Assembly (NCBI GenBank): GCA_942491735.1
Contig: CALOCN010000014.1
Coordinates: 2,604,001 to 2,668,000, forward strand
Direction of reading: 5' to 3'
From: CALOCN01 sp942491735
Lineage (GTDB): Bacteria; Eisenbacteria; RBG-16-71-46; JABDJR01
Length of the DNA: 64,000 nucleotides
In this document: positions 1 to 8,700 of the stretch, piece by piece
Layout: each line of letters opens with the position of its first letter
Numbering within the stretch: position 1 is the first letter of the stretch
The notes under the pieces: generated by a model
What the model saw: the letters and a program-made list of their open reading frames with translations, nothing else
What the model was told of the DNA's origin: nothing
The model's database searches: none
Position numbers and translations under genes: made by a program

Positions 1-569
1 TAGTCGGCCACCTTGGGACGCGCCGCGCTCAGCACCGACAGCAGGGTGGACTTCCCCGCGTTGGGAAAACCAACCAGACCCACCTCGGCCAGGGACTTCA
101 GGGTGAGCTTGACCCGGCGTTCCTGACCCAGCCGACCGTCCTCGGCTTCCTGCGGCGCCTGGTGGGTCGGGGTGACGAACCGGGCATTCCCGCGTCCGCC
201 TCGGCCCCCCTTGGCCAGGATGATTTGATCCCCGTCCTCGAGCAGGTCCCCCAGCACCTCGCCGGTGGTCTCGTCGGTGATCACCGTCCCGGGAGGAACA
301 CGCAGGATGGTGCTCTCGCCGCTGCGCCCCGTCTTTCCCGAACCCCCGCCGTGGGCACCCCGTTTGGCCCGGACCTCGCTTCGATAACGGAAGTCGAGCA
401 GCGTGGTGAGGTTGCGATCCACCACGGCGATCACACTCCCCCCCCGGCCACCGTCCCCACCGCAGGGCCCCCCCCGCGGAACGAACTTCTCCCGACGGAA
501 CGCGATGAGTCCGTGTCCGCCGGAACCTGCAATCACCCGCATCCGGGCTTCATCGACAAACTGGGTCAC
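1..569 (-). CDS. obg: GTPase Obg/CgtA, partial (3' end outside window)
   Basis: Ribosome-associated GTPase acting in 50S subunit maturation and stress control. Only the first 189 residues are present. The glycine-rich N-terminal Obg fold (about residues 1-158) is followed by the G1 loop GFPNAGKS at residues 167-174. I chose the GTG at 567-569 because translation from it gives VTQFVDEARMRV, which lines up with the usual MKFVDEA start of the family, and a GGGA stretch lies about 11 bases upstream. An in-frame ATG at 540-542 would cut off conserved residues. The gene starts 16 bases after the stop of the zinc-ribbon gene, so the two are probably cotranscribed. The C-terminal G2-G5 motifs cannot be seen. 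Confidence 0.95.
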   Translation of the reverse strand, partial: MTQFVDEARMRVIAGSGGHGLIAFRREKFVPRGGPCGGDGGRGGSVIAVVDRNLTTLLDFRYRSEVRAKRGAHGGGSGKTGRSGESTILRVPPGTVITDETTGEVLGDLLEDGDQIILAKGGRGGRGNARFVTPTHQAPQEAEDGRLGQERRVKLTLKSLAEVGLVGFPNAGKSTLLSVLSAARPKVAD

Positions 570-585
570 GGGGTGGGGCGTCCCT

Positions 586-894
586 TCACGATTCCTTCTT
601 CGGCTTCGTCGCCGCCGGTTTCTCCGGCTTGCTCTTGCTCTCGGCGGTCTTCTTTCCCTCCGCGGCCGGCTTCTCCGGTTTGTCCGCCTTGGCTCCCTTC
701 TGGTACCCGTCGCTGCGGTAGTCGGTCTGGTAGAACCCGCTTCCCTTGAAGAGGATTCCGGCCCCGGTCCCGATGAGCCGCTTCACCTTGCGGCCCTTGC
801 ACTCGGGACAGGTCTTGACCGGCGCATCGGTCATCATCTGGAACTTCTCGAACCGGTGTCCACACCGGGGACACTCGTACTCATAGGTCGGCAT
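586..894 (-). CDS. FmdB-family zinc ribbon protein
   Basis: Small protein of 102 residues. The first 50 form a putative regulatory zinc ribbon of the FmdB/CxxC_CxxC_SSSS type: it opens MPTYEYECPRCGH and has a second Cys pair in TCPECKG. The family is common in bacteria, often beside obg or other housekeeping genes, and its role is poorly known. The end of the folded part (GSGFYQTDYR) is typical of the family. The last 35 residues are a Lys/Glu/Pro/Ala-rich low-complexity tail that is probably disordered. The gene sits between aspartate aminotransferase and obg with 3 and 16 base gaps, which suggests one operon. Confidence 0.85.
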   Translation of the reverse strand: MPTYEYECPRCGHRFEKFQMMTDAPVKTCPECKGRKVKRLIGTGAGILFKGSGFYQTDYRSDGYQKGAKADKPEKPAAEGKKTAESKSKPEKPAATKPKKES

Positions 895-897
895 GCA

Positions 898-2091
898 TCA
901 ACTCTCCGCGCCCGCGCCGGTCAGACGCGTCACGCTCTCGCGAAACCGGGTGAGACCTTCGACCAGACGATCGTCGGACACCACGAACGAGATCCGCACG
1001 TGGTCCTCCACCCCGAAGCCGATCCCCGGAACCACCGCCACACCGTCCCCCACCAGGGCCTCGGCCAGGGCCAGGGAACCTCCCACCGCACGACAGGCCT
1101 CGGCCACCCGGGGAAATCCATAGAACGCCCCTTCGGGCGGGTCCAGTTCGAGACCGGGCACCCCGGCCAGTTCCCGCATGAGGATGTCGCGGCGCCGCTG
1201 GTAGGTGTCGCGCATGGTGTCGATGGAGCTCATGGGACTGCGCAGGGCGGCCAGGGCCCCGGCCTGGGACACCGCGGCCGGGTTGCCGGTGGTCTGTCCC
1301 TGGAACTTGATCACCGAGGGAATCACGCTGGCCGGGCCGGTAAGGAACCCGATTCGCCATCCGGTCATGCAGTGGGACTTGGAGACCCCGTTCACGGTCA
1401 GGGTGCGGGCGGCAATCTCGTCGGACAGGGAGGCCGGGCTCGCGGTCCCGCGTCCGTCGTAGATCAACCGGTTGTAGATCTCGTCGGAGAGGATCCAGAC
1501 GTCGTGCCGCAGACACCACGCGGCCAGGTTCGCGATCTCGTCCCGGCTGTAGACGCACCCCGAAGGGTTGTTGGGACTGTTGAGCATGAGGACCCGGGTT
1601 CGCGGACCCCGATGACGCTCGAGATCGTCCGGCGTGATCTTGAGGCCGTCGGCCGGAGTGACCGGGACCGGGACGCCGTCGAGCAGCTTGACCTGCTCCG
1701 GATAGGTGACCCAGTACGGAACCGGAAGCAAGACCTCGTCCCCCGGGGCCAGCAGCACGGCGAGGGCATCGAACAGTGCGTACTTGGCTCCGGTGGTCAC
1801 CACGGTGGTGGCCCCGGTGGCCGGGATTCCGTCCAGTTCGCGGAACATCCGCGCCGCCTCGTCACGCAACTCCCGGGTCCCGCCCGGCGGCGTGTAGCGG
1901 GTGGCGCCGTCGGCCACCGCGCGGGCCGCCGCTTCACAGATCGCGGGCGGGGTGGGGAAGTCGGGCTGTCCCGCCCCGAAGTTCACGATGTCCTCCCCCG
2001 CCGCGACCCGTTCCTGGGCCTTCACGTCGACGGCAAGGGTCAGCGACTCGGCCAATGCGGCGAGTCGCGGGGAGACCGGATGGGCACTCAT
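898..2091 (-). CDS. aspC: aspartate aminotransferase (class I/II, PLP-dependent)
   Basis: Transfers the amino group between aspartate and 2-oxoglutarate (cytoplasmic amino acid metabolism). The protein has 397 residues, the usual length for the 1-beta subgroup. The N-terminal GAGQPDFPTP motif, the NSPNNPSG motif (residues 171-178), the PLP-binding Lys238 in SKSH and the substrate carboxylate-binding Arg246 in GWRIGF are all present. The start ATG overlaps the coaD stop as ATGA, so translation is likely coupled. The exact substrate range, including prephenate or aromatic amino acids, cannot be read from sequence alone. Confidence 0.9.
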   Translation of the reverse strand: MSAHPVSPRLAALAESLTLAVDVKAQERVAAGEDIVNFGAGQPDFPTPPAICEAAARAVADGATRYTPPGGTRELRDEAARMFRELDGIPATGATTVVTTGAKYALFDALAVLLAPGDEVLLPVPYWVTYPEQVKLLDGVPVPVTPADGLKITPDDLERHRGPRTRVLMLNSPNNPSGCVYSRDEIANLAAWCLRHDVWILSDEIYNRLIYDGRGTASPASLSDEIAARTLTVNGVSKSHCMTGWRIGFLTGPASVIPSVIKFQGQTTGNPAAVSQAGALAALRSPMSSIDTMRDTYQRRRDILMRELAGVPGLELDPPEGAFYGFPRVAEACRAVGGSLALAEALVGDGVAVVPGIGFGVEDHVRISFVVSDDRLVEGLTRFRESVTRLTGAGAES

Positions 2092-2570
2092 GATGAAAAT
2101 CGCTCCTTGAGGGTGCGGATCACCGCGTCCGGCACGAGACCGCTGACGTCTCCACCCAGACGCACGACCTCCTTGATCACGCTCGAGTTGAGATAGGAAA
2201 AACGGGCGCTGGGCATGAAGAACAACGTCTCCAGTTCGCGATCGAGGCGGCGGTTCATGAGGGCGAGCTGGAATTCGTACTCGAAGTCGCTGACAAAACG
2301 GATGCCGCGCACGATGGCGGTGGCGTCGTGCTCGCGGGCCAACTCCACGAGGAGCCCGTCGAAACCCACCACGGAGACCTCGGGCATCCCGGACACGCAG
2401 TCCCGGATGAGGCCCATGCGGGTCTCCAGATCCAGGAGGGTGCTCTTGTGGTGTCCCCGCGCCACCGCCACCACGACCCGATCCAGCACCTTGCGCGCGC
2501 GCTGGATAATGTCGAGGTGTCCCTCGGTGACCGGATCGAAGGTTCCGGGAAAGATGCCGGTACGTGTCAT
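2088..2570 (-). CDS. coaD: phosphopantetheine adenylyltransferase
   Basis: Catalyses the penultimate step of coenzyme A synthesis (4'-phosphopantetheine + ATP to dephospho-CoA). The 160-residue length is standard. The nucleotidyltransferase motif GTFDPVTEGH lies near the N-terminus, a variant of the T/HxGH signature, and LNSSVIKEV corresponds to the C-terminal ISSTxxR region. I took the ATG at 2568-2570, which overlaps the rsmD stop as ATGA. A longer reading frame extends upstream to 2813, but it only covers the rsmD gene and has no family similarity. The rsmD-coaD order is common in bacteria. Confidence 0.95.
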   Translation of the reverse strand: MTRTGIFPGTFDPVTEGHLDIIQRARKVLDRVVVAVARGHHKSTLLDLETRMGLIRDCVSGMPEVSVVGFDGLLVELAREHDATAIVRGIRFVSDFEYEFQLALMNRRLDRELETLFFMPSARFSYLNSSVIKEVVRLGGDVSGLVPDAVIRTLKERFSS

Positions 2571-3151
2571 GCCGTCTCCTGCGTCGTTGCCACGCGGAAG
2601 GTGGAAATCATCGTCTCGCCGTATCGCTTGCGGGCAACCACCCGCCACCCCGCGTGATCCGGCTCGACCGCGCGCTCGTGTTCCAGGACCAGCCACCCAT
2701 GGGGGGCCAGCGCCGGCTCCCGGGACAGGGCGACCAGCAGGGCCTCGCCGAGCCCCTGACCATAGGGAGGATCCGCCAGGACGAGATCGAGGGGCAAGAG
2801 CCCTTTTGCCCACGTCCGCGGATGGAGCGCATCCTGGGCCCGGATCGTGACCGGTGCCTCCGCGCCGTCCAACCCCAGGTTGCCCAGATTGCCTCGGAGC
2901 ACGGCCAGACCGGCCGGGTCGCGTTCAACAAAGACCGCGTGGGCCGCCCCCCGGCTGAGGGCCTCGATCCCCAGCGATCCGGTCCCGGCGAAACAGTCCG
3001 CCACCCGCGCACCCGCGACCCGGTCCCCCAGACTCGAGAACAGCGCCTCCTTGACCCGATCCGCGGTGGGGCGAATCGAGAGCCCGGCCGGCACGGAGAG
3101 CCTCCGGCCCCGGAACCTCCCCGCCACCACGCGCAAACCGCTGGGCTTCAT
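2567..3151 (-). CDS. rsmD: 16S rRNA (guanine(966)-N2)-methyltransferase
   Basis: Methylates N2 of G966 in 16S rRNA on the assembled 30S subunit, using S-adenosylmethionine. It has 194 residues. The SAM-binding FAGTGSLG motif is at residues 54-61 and the catalytic N6/N2-methylase signature DPPY at 127-130. The N-terminal GRFRGRRL is typical of RsmD. A GGAGGGG Shine-Dalgarno lies about 7 bases before the ATG. The 82-base spacer towards aroK is less GC-rich than the coding sequence around it and may hold the promoter for this operon. Confidence 0.93.
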   Translation of the reverse strand: MKPSGLRVVAGRFRGRRLSVPAGLSIRPTADRVKEALFSSLGDRVAGARVADCFAGTGSLGIEALSRGAAHAVFVERDPAGLAVLRGNLGNLGLDGAEAPVTIRAQDALHPRTWAKGLLPLDLVLADPPYGQGLGEALLVALSREPALAPHGWLVLEHERAVEPDHAGWRVVARKRYGETMISTFRVATTQETA

Positions 3152-3233
3152 GCCGCCCCTCCTTCACAACGCCTGCGAAACAATCACCCCAACCATTTCA
3201 GCAACAGCAGCTTACCAAGCCAACCCTACAACC

Positions 3234-3776
3234 TCAACGCTTGGCGAGAAACTCCACCACCGCCTCCATGAGGTCCTCGGTGACCGTGTCCACGTCCGTA
3301 TCCAGGGTCAGGTCGGCCAGGGCGCGGTACAGCGGTTCCCGGCGCCGGGACAGATCGTGGAGGACCCCGGACGGATCCCCCCCGGCCAGGAGGGGCCGGT
3401 CCGGCTTGTGTCCGACCCGGCGAAAGGCCTCCTGGGGCGCGATGCGGAGCCAGACCACGGTGAATTCCCGGTTGAGCAGGGCACGGTTGTCGTCCCGTTC
3501 CACCACCCCCCCACCGGTCGCCACCACCAGCGGGGCCGGACGGTTGGCGAGCACGCCGAGGATCGCCGCCTCGCGTTCGCGAAAGCGGGCTTCCCCCTCG
3601 GTGGCAAACAACTCGCCAATGGAAGCCCCCGCCGCGCCGGTCAGCAGTGCGTCCGCGTCCGCGAACGGCCACTGGAGGCGCAGTCCCAGGTCCCGGCCAA
3701 GACGGGTCTTGCCGGAGCCCATGAGGCCGATGAGTGCGAGTCTGACGGGACTCGGAACCGGTTCCTTGTCGTTCAT
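3234..3776 (-). CDS. aroK: shikimate kinase
   Basis: Phosphorylates shikimate in chorismate synthesis. Its 180 residues match the family. The Walker A motif GLMGSGKT is near the N-terminus, the DAD residues replace the usual shikimate-binding DSD, and ATGGGVV and the lid arginine region RPLLAG follow. The gene is immediately downstream of a strong terminator that ends the pilQ transcript, so it probably has its own start signal in the short 3777-3801 gap or depends on read-through. No other aro gene is nearby. Confidence 0.92.
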   Translation of the reverse strand: MNDKEPVPSPVRLALIGLMGSGKTRLGRDLGLRLQWPFADADALLTGAAGASIGELFATEGEARFREREAAILGVLANRPAPLVVATGGGVVERDDNRALLNREFTVVWLRIAPQEAFRRVGHKPDRPLLAGGDPSGVLHDLSRRREPLYRALADLTLDTDVDTVTEDLMEAVVEFLAKR

Positions 3777-3801
3777 CCGTGCATCCTACCCTGCCGGAGC
3801 G

Positions 3802-3840
3802 AAAAAAAGAGCCGCCGACCCTCACGGGCCGGCGGCTCCC
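3802..3840 (-). terminator. rho-independent terminator after pilQ
   Basis: On the minus strand a 9-bp GC stem (GAGCCGCCG paired with CGGCGGCTC) with a 12-nt loop is followed directly by seven T residues. It lies 21 bases after the pilQ stop and ends the pilM-pilQ transcript. Confidence 0.9.
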
Positions 3841-3861
3841 TGGCTCACAGCGGTTGGTTGG

Positions 3862-5646
3862 CTACTGCCCCGAGCCGTTCGCAGCGAACGAGTTCACGAT
3901 GCGGGGGGTCACGAAGATGAGCAGCTCGCGCTTCTCCTTGACCACCGAGGTGCCCTTGAAGAGCCAGCCCAGGACCGGGATGTCCTTCAGGAACGGCACG
4001 CCGCGCTCCAGGGTCGAGTTGTTGACCCGGATGAGACCGCCGATGACCGCGGTCTCCCCGTTGTCCACCATGACCCGGGTGTCGGCTTCACTCGTGTTGA
4101 TGATGATACCGCCCTGCACCGTCGCCTGGCTCGAGAGGTCCGAGACCTCGGGATGCATGTCGAGGGTGATGCGGTTGTTGTCGTTGATGTGCGGCGTCAC
4201 CCGCAGGGTGATCCCGATCGTGGTGAGCTGGGTCACCGCGTTTCCGGCCTCGTCGAGGACGATGAGCGGGATCTTCTTCCCGACCAGGATGCGGGCCTCA
4301 CGGTTGTTGACCGTGGTGATCCGCGGGTTCGAGATGATGTCGGCCTTCTGGTCCTGCTCCATCGCGGACAGGGTGGCGTTGATGCTGCCCCAGTCCTTGA
4401 CCAGGCCGAAACGGAGCGCCGCGGTGGCGTTGGACACCGTGTTGGAGCCGACCGCGCCGTCGGCGCTGCCTCCGCCGCCGCCGTGCACGTCGCTCACGCC
4501 CCACAGCACACCCAGCTCCTGGGTGTAGCGGGCATCCACGTCGACCATCTTGGCCACGATCTCGATCTGCGGGGTCTGCGAATCCAGGTGCTGGACCATC
4601 TCCACCGCCGCTTCGACGCGGCCAGGGATGTCGGTGACCACGAGCGAGTTGGTGCGGGGATCCACCTCGATGAACCCGCGCTCACTGAGGCTCTTCACCA
4701 CCGCCGGACGCAGCTCGTGGGCGGTCGCGTAGACCACGTGGATGATGCGCGTGGTGAGCGGCATGACCGCCTCGAGCTGACGCGCGGCGGCGCCGGCTTC
4801 GAGCTCTTCCTTGCGCAGATTGCTCTCGGTGTCCACCCGGATGATGCCGTTCTCCTCGCTGTACCAGAGGTGGGCGCTTCGCAGCACCATCTCCAGGGCA
4901 TCACCCCAGGGAACGTTCTTGAGGTTGAAACTGACCGGCTCACTCATGTCGCGGGCGACGTCGTAGCCCACCACGATGTTCACCCCGGCGTACTCGGAGA
5001 TGCTGCGCAGCACTGTGTAGATGTCCGCGCCCTGGATGTCCAGGCTGACCCGGGCTCCGCCGCGGGCCCCCAGACCGGTCGTCTCCTCCTCGAGGAAGCT
5101 GACCACGCCCGGCTCGGTCCGCACGTACTCGGACATGTAGGCCGGACGCTCGTAGTCCGGGTTGTCGATGATCTCCTCGGCCGCGCTCAACTCCTCGATG
5201 TCGTCGGAGCCGTCCTGGCCCAGGACCCAGGATCCCTCGGTGTCCGGGTGCAGGGTGATGATCACCCCGCTGTCCAGGGTGGTCACCTCGGGCTTGCTGG
5301 GAGAATCCAGATCCACCGCGATCCGGGTCAGCGCGGTGGTCAGGTCCCCCCGCCACACGCTGGCCTCGATGCTGCCGGCCAGTCCGCTCCCGGTGGGGAT
5401 GGCGTCCAGTCCCAGGGCATCGATGCCGCGGCAGTCGACCAGGAGACGGGGCGGATCCGACAGCGTGAACCAACTCACGTCGGCCGGACCGTCGAACTCG
5501 ACGTGGATCCGGGTCGATCCATCCTGCTCCGACACGGTCATCCCGGTCAGCGTTCCTGCCTGGGCGGCACCCAGGCCGAGCGTTGTCACGAGAAGCGCCG
5601 CGGTCAGGCAGGCGATCGCGGTGCTCCACTTGTGCTTACTGGTCAT
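3862..5646 (-). CDS. pilQ: type IV pilus secretin PilQ
   Basis: Outer-membrane secretin through which the pilus passes. The 594 residues begin with a signal peptide ending near GAAQAG. An AMIN domain (about 35-130, peptidoglycan binding) follows, then an STN domain (around DIQGADIYTVLRSISEYAG), a secretin N1 domain and the C-terminal secretin domain with the typical VPFLKDIPVLGWLF and LLIFVTPRIV segments. I use the ATG at 5644-5646 because AAGGAG lies 6 bases upstream; a GTG one codon earlier is possible. The start overlaps the end of pilP. The protein is somewhat shorter than proteobacterial PilQ because only one AMIN domain is visible. Confidence 0.95.
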   Translation of the reverse strand: MTSKHKWSTAIACLTAALLVTTLGLGAAQAGTLTGMTVSEQDGSTRIHVEFDGPADVSWFTLSDPPRLLVDCRGIDALGLDAIPTGSGLAGSIEASVWRGDLTTALTRIAVDLDSPSKPEVTTLDSGVIITLHPDTEGSWVLGQDGSDDIEELSAAEEIIDNPDYERPAYMSEYVRTEPGVVSFLEEETTGLGARGGARVSLDIQGADIYTVLRSISEYAGVNIVVGYDVARDMSEPVSFNLKNVPWGDALEMVLRSAHLWYSEENGIIRVDTESNLRKEELEAGAAARQLEAVMPLTTRIIHVVYATAHELRPAVVKSLSERGFIEVDPRTNSLVVTDIPGRVEAAVEMVQHLDSQTPQIEIVAKMVDVDARYTQELGVLWGVSDVHGGGGGSADGAVGSNTVSNATAALRFGLVKDWGSINATLSAMEQDQKADIISNPRITTVNNREARILVGKKIPLIVLDEAGNAVTQLTTIGITLRVTPHINDNNRITLDMHPEVSDLSSQATVQGGIIINTSEADTRVMVDNGETAVIGGLIRVNNSTLERGVPFLKDIPVLGWLFKGTSVVKEKRELLIFVTPRIVNSFAANGSGQ

Positions 5647-6118
5647 CACCGTCTCCTTGAGTCATGTAGATCGTGATGTTCGCGGTCTCGCCGAAGAAGT
5701 AGTGCTGAACGGTCAGGCTCGTCCGTGTAATCTGGATGATCTTGCCGTTGACCACTCGGTCCCCGACGCGCAGGGTGTGCGCGCGGTCGCGCGAGTCCTG
5801 CACGAGTGCGAACTTGTCTTCGTCCCCCCACACGACACCGACGAGTGACATCTCGCCGACATCGAGGAGGTCCCCCTCACCGGTCGATGCGAACTTCCCC
5901 GCCAGCAGCGAGGAGAAGGGATCGCGACGACCGAAACTCGAATAGAAGTACTTTTCCCGGGCCATGAGGAGATCGTCATCGACGGTATCCTCGAGGAACC
6001 CGATGGAATCCCCACGGTCCCCTCCCGACGCGTCCGGAGGCGCGGCGAGCGCGGGCGCGCAGGTGAGGATTCCGGCCAGGGCCAGACCCAGGACGGTCCA
6101 ACGTGTCTGCTTGCTCAC
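5636..6118 (-). CDS. pilP: type IV pilus lipoprotein-like protein PilP
   Basis: Periplasmic PilP-family protein that connects the PilN/PilO inner-membrane ring to PilQ. The 160 residues have an N-terminal signal sequence (ALAGILTCAPALA); a Cys lies inside it, but no clean lipobox is evident. The C-terminal half holds the PilP beta-sandwich with SLVGVVWGDEDKFALVQD and LRVGDRV, the stretch that is best conserved in the family. The GTG start is preceded by GGAGGGG and overlaps the pilO stop by one base. The position between pilO and pilQ is canonical. Confidence 0.88.
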   Translation of the reverse strand: MSKQTRWTVLGLALAGILTCAPALAAPPDASGGDRGDSIGFLEDTVDDDLLMAREKYFYSSFGRRDPFSSLLAGKFASTGEGDLLDVGEMSLVGVVWGDEDKFALVQDSRDRAHTLRVGDRVVNGKIIQITRTSLTVQHYFFGETANITIYMTQGDGDDQ

Positions 6119-6747
6119 TACTCCCCTCCTTCTTCGTGGTCCGCGTCATCCACCGGTGTGGCGTTCGCGGAGGGCGGTGGGGCCTCGGCCAGCGTGTAGG
6201 CGGTGGCGACGAAGGACGCCGACACCGTCGACCCCGTGCCGACGTCGACGATGTTCTCGACGAGGCTCAGGTTGCTGACGTTGACGATACGGTCGAGGTT
6301 GGCCACCTCGGTAAGGAACGCCCCCACCTGGTGGTATCCGCCGGTCACCCGGACATCGACGGAGTTCTCCACGTAGACCTCGCCCGGAAGCGGGGCATGC
6401 GGCTTGAAGAGCTGGAACTCCACACCGGACTGCTGCCCCACCAGGGTCACCTTGCGCAGGAGCTCGGCCAGCTCACGCTCCTCGGGGAGCAGGCTGGAGG
6501 CGATCTCCCAGCGACGGTTGAGCACCTTGTACTGGCGCTCCACCTCTTCCATGTTGTTGAGGATCTGCCGCGCCTTGCTCAGATCGGACGAGAGCTGCTG
6601 GTACTTCGCTTCCAGTTCCTGGCGTTCCTCGGCCACCGCGCGGTGGCCGAACGGAACGAAGGTGCTGAAGAAGTAGAAGTACACGATCGCTCCCGTCGCG
6701 GCGGCGACAAGCAGGATCTTCTGGGTCTTCGGGTTGCGGAAATCCAT
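6118..6747 (-). CDS. pilO: type IV pilus inner-membrane protein PilO
   Basis: Bitopic inner-membrane component of the alignment complex; pairs with PilN. It has 209 residues: a short cytoplasmic N-terminus, one membrane segment at about 12-30 (ILLVAAATGAIVYFYFF), a coiled coil at about 35-85 (ELEAKYQQLSSDLSKARQ), and a periplasmic ferredoxin-like fold containing the PilO signature of the type SVDVRVTGGYHQVGAFL. A GGAGGACGAG ribosome-binding region within the end of pilN precedes the ATG. Confidence 0.92.
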   Translation of the reverse strand: MDFRNPKTQKILLVAAATGAIVYFYFFSTFVPFGHRAVAEERQELEAKYQQLSSDLSKARQILNNMEEVERQYKVLNRRWEIASSLLPEERELAELLRKVTLVGQQSGVEFQLFKPHAPLPGEVYVENSVDVRVTGGYHQVGAFLTEVANLDRIVNVSNLSLVENIVDVGTGSTVSASFVATAYTLAEAPPPSANATPVDDADHEEGGE

Positions 6748-6750
6748 GGC

Positions 6751-7368
6751 CTACTCGTCCTCCCCCTCGAGAAGTTCCTCGATGAAGGCGTCGGCGGTTA
6801 GATCGCTCGGCGTATCGTCGGGGCTCAGGTCCGCGGTGACGTTGAAGGTGATGACCTCACGCTCCTCGATCAGCCCGCGCTTGGTCTCCACCAGGTCCAC
6901 GTTCGCGAACATGGCGGAGGCTTCCAGTCGTTTCATCAGCTCGGCCACGATGAGATTGGAGAAGGTCACCCCGCTCATGCTCACCGAGCTCTGGCCGTTC
7001 TGGTTCATCTGGACAAGCCAGACGTACTTGGGAATCTCGCGGCTCAGGTTGTCCATGATGCGCACCGAGAAGAACCGCCCGTCGTCGAGCTGACGAATGA
7101 CGTCGAGCCGCTGATGGAGCTCCTCGCGCTGGGCGGTGAGCTTCTTCACCCGGTCGACCTGCGGCTGGATGGCGCGCACCTCGTCCTGGAGCTGGGCCAC
7201 GTCGTTGCGCAACGAACCCACCTTGGCGTGCTCGAGCGCCGCGGTCACCCCGACCACGGCAAGCACCACCGCCACCGCGGCCACCGGCACCATGGCGCCG
7301 ATCTTCGGCATGGCCACACGCCGCGCGGTGACCCGTTCTTCCTTGGGCAGGAGGTTGATTCGGATCAT
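6751..7368 (-). CDS. pilN: type IV pilus inner-membrane protein PilN
   Basis: Bitopic inner-membrane partner of PilO; its short cytoplasmic tail binds PilM. The family-defining N-terminal MIRINLLP is present, followed by a membrane segment at about 28-47, a coiled coil (DVAQLQDEVRAIQPQVDRVK) and a periplasmic ferredoxin-like domain. It has 205 residues and ends in an acidic tail. The start overlaps the pilM stop as ATGA. Confidence 0.94.
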   Translation of the reverse strand: MIRINLLPKEERVTARRVAMPKIGAMVPVAAVAVVLAVVGVTAALEHAKVGSLRNDVAQLQDEVRAIQPQVDRVKKLTAQREELHQRLDVIRQLDDGRFFSVRIMDNLSREIPKYVWLVQMNQNGQSSVSMSGVTFSNLIVAELMKRLEASAMFANVDLVETKRGLIEEREVITFNVTADLSPDDTPSDLTADAFIEELLEGEDE

Positions 7369-8411
7369 CGGTCATCGACCTTTCTCAGGGCGAGCCCGAG
7401 GCCCACGGCCAGGCTCGGAGCAACGTCCTCGGGCCGTTCGCCACCGAACAGGTCGGGGTCGAACTGGAGCCGACGCAGCGGGTCGGCCACCTCGACCGGC
7501 GCCGCGTGACGCTGGCTGAGGAACTCCACCAGGCCCGGAATGCGAACGCCGCCCCCGGTGAGGAGGATCCGGTTCAGCTCGTCGGCCTCCCCGGACGTTT
7601 TCAGGAACATGATCGAGCGCTCGATGCCGGTGGCCAGCTCGTCGCCGACCTCCGCCACCACCTGGTTCAGGTCGAAGTGGGCTTCCTCCTCACCCCGCAC
7701 CGCGGCTTCCGCCTCGGTCTGACTCAGGTTGAAGTTCTTCTGCACCGACTCCACGAAGCTCGTCCCGCCCACGCTCAGGTCCTGGGTGTAGAGCGGGATG
7801 GCGTTCTTGACCACGTTGATGTTGGTGATCTCGGAGCCGAGGTTGACCATGGCCACGACCTCGTCCGGTGCGAAGTCGTAGTTGAGGCTCACGATGTTCT
7901 GCACCGCAAAGGCGCCCACATCGATGACCAGCGGGTTGAGGCCGGCGTCCCGGATGAGGTCGGCGTGGGCCGCGAGCATCTCGCGCTTCGCGGCCACCAG
8001 CAGGACCTCCATCTGTTTCGGGTCGGCGTTCTCTTCCAGGATCTGGAAATCGAGGCAGACGTCGTTGATGTCGTAGGGAACGTGTTGTTCCGCTTCCCAG
8101 TGGATCGCTTCCCGGGCGTCTTCCGGGGTCATGCGCTCCATCTGGATCTTCTTGACGATGACCGCGCGCCCGGACACGGCCGATGCGACGTTCTTCGTCT
8201 TGATCCGCTTGCTCTCGAAAAGGTTCTGCAGCGTCTCCACGACCAGTTGGCGGTCCATGATCTCGCCATCCACGATGGCTTCGGGGAGGAGGCGCGCCGA
8301 ACCGAAATCCTTCAGCCGGACTTCGGGGCCGTCTCCTTCGCACTGCACGACCTTGACGGCGCTGGACCCGATATCGAGTCCTATGATCGGTTTCTGGCGG
8401 TTCCAGATCAT
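7365..8411 (-). CDS. pilM: type IV pilus assembly ATPase-like protein PilM
   Basis: Cytoplasmic actin-like protein of the SHS2/FtsA type that docks onto the PilN tail. It has 348 residues. The first phosphate-binding region IGLDIGSSAVKVV is near the N-terminus, the 1C/1D-like segments VAMVNLGSEITNI and LLTGGGVRIPGL follow. I chose the ATG at 8409-8411 (MIWNRQKP) because GGGAGGGTAGGTGA lies just upstream and the length then fits the family. The longer in-frame extension to 8648 has no recognisable content. First gene of the pilMNOPQ transcript; its promoter should lie in 8412-8700. Confidence 0.94.
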   Translation of the reverse strand: MIWNRQKPIIGLDIGSSAVKVVQCEGDGPEVRLKDFGSARLLPEAIVDGEIMDRQLVVETLQNLFESKRIKTKNVASAVSGRAVIVKKIQMERMTPEDAREAIHWEAEQHVPYDINDVCLDFQILEENADPKQMEVLLVAAKREMLAAHADLIRDAGLNPLVIDVGAFAVQNIVSLNYDFAPDEVVAMVNLGSEITNINVVKNAIPLYTQDLSVGGTSFVESVQKNFNLSQTEAEAAVRGEEEAHFDLNQVVAEVGDELATGIERSIMFLKTSGEADELNRILLTGGGVRIPGLVEFLSQRHAAPVEVADPLRRLQFDPDLFGGERPEDVAPSLAVGLGLALRKVDDR

Positions 8412-8532
8412 TGAGTCACCTACCCTCCCACGTTGTCGGTTCGCATCAAACGGCGGCCCCGCGGTACACGGACTTGCCGGAGCCTCTGTCAGCGGTCGTT
8501 CCGCCGCTTGTGACCGGGAGTCCTTGACCGGA

Positions 8533-8673
8533 CCCCGATCGCTCGGGATGCTTAGGGCGAACGGCTTCCCGCACCCACTTACGTCGATCCCGATCGGGCT
8601 CCTCTTGAGGGCTTCCTCGCAGGGCGCAACGCGAGTGGGGGTGACCACCCGCTTGGCGTTTCCCGGATCGGGG
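8533..8673. promoter_or_regulatory. pilM/glycosyltransferase divergent promoter region with CCCGATCGGG-like sites
   Basis: The 289-base gap 8412-8700 separates two divergent genes and holds no gene that I can recognise. It contains three related GC-rich sites: CCCCGATCGCTCGGG at 8533-8547, the perfect palindrome CCCGATCGGG at 8589-8598, and CCCGGATCGGGG at 8662-8673. They may be operator sites for one regulator, but short CG palindromes occur by chance in such GC-rich DNA. No convincing -35/-10 pair was found. Confidence 0.2.
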
Positions 8674-8700
8674 TTCGCTTAGGGAACATCGGACTCCCCA

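Noticed and set aside
3241..5676. Long plus-strand open frame opposite pilQ and aroK
   Set aside because: Codon structure is the mirror of high-GC minus-strand genes; the product has no family similarity, while pilQ on the other strand is certain.
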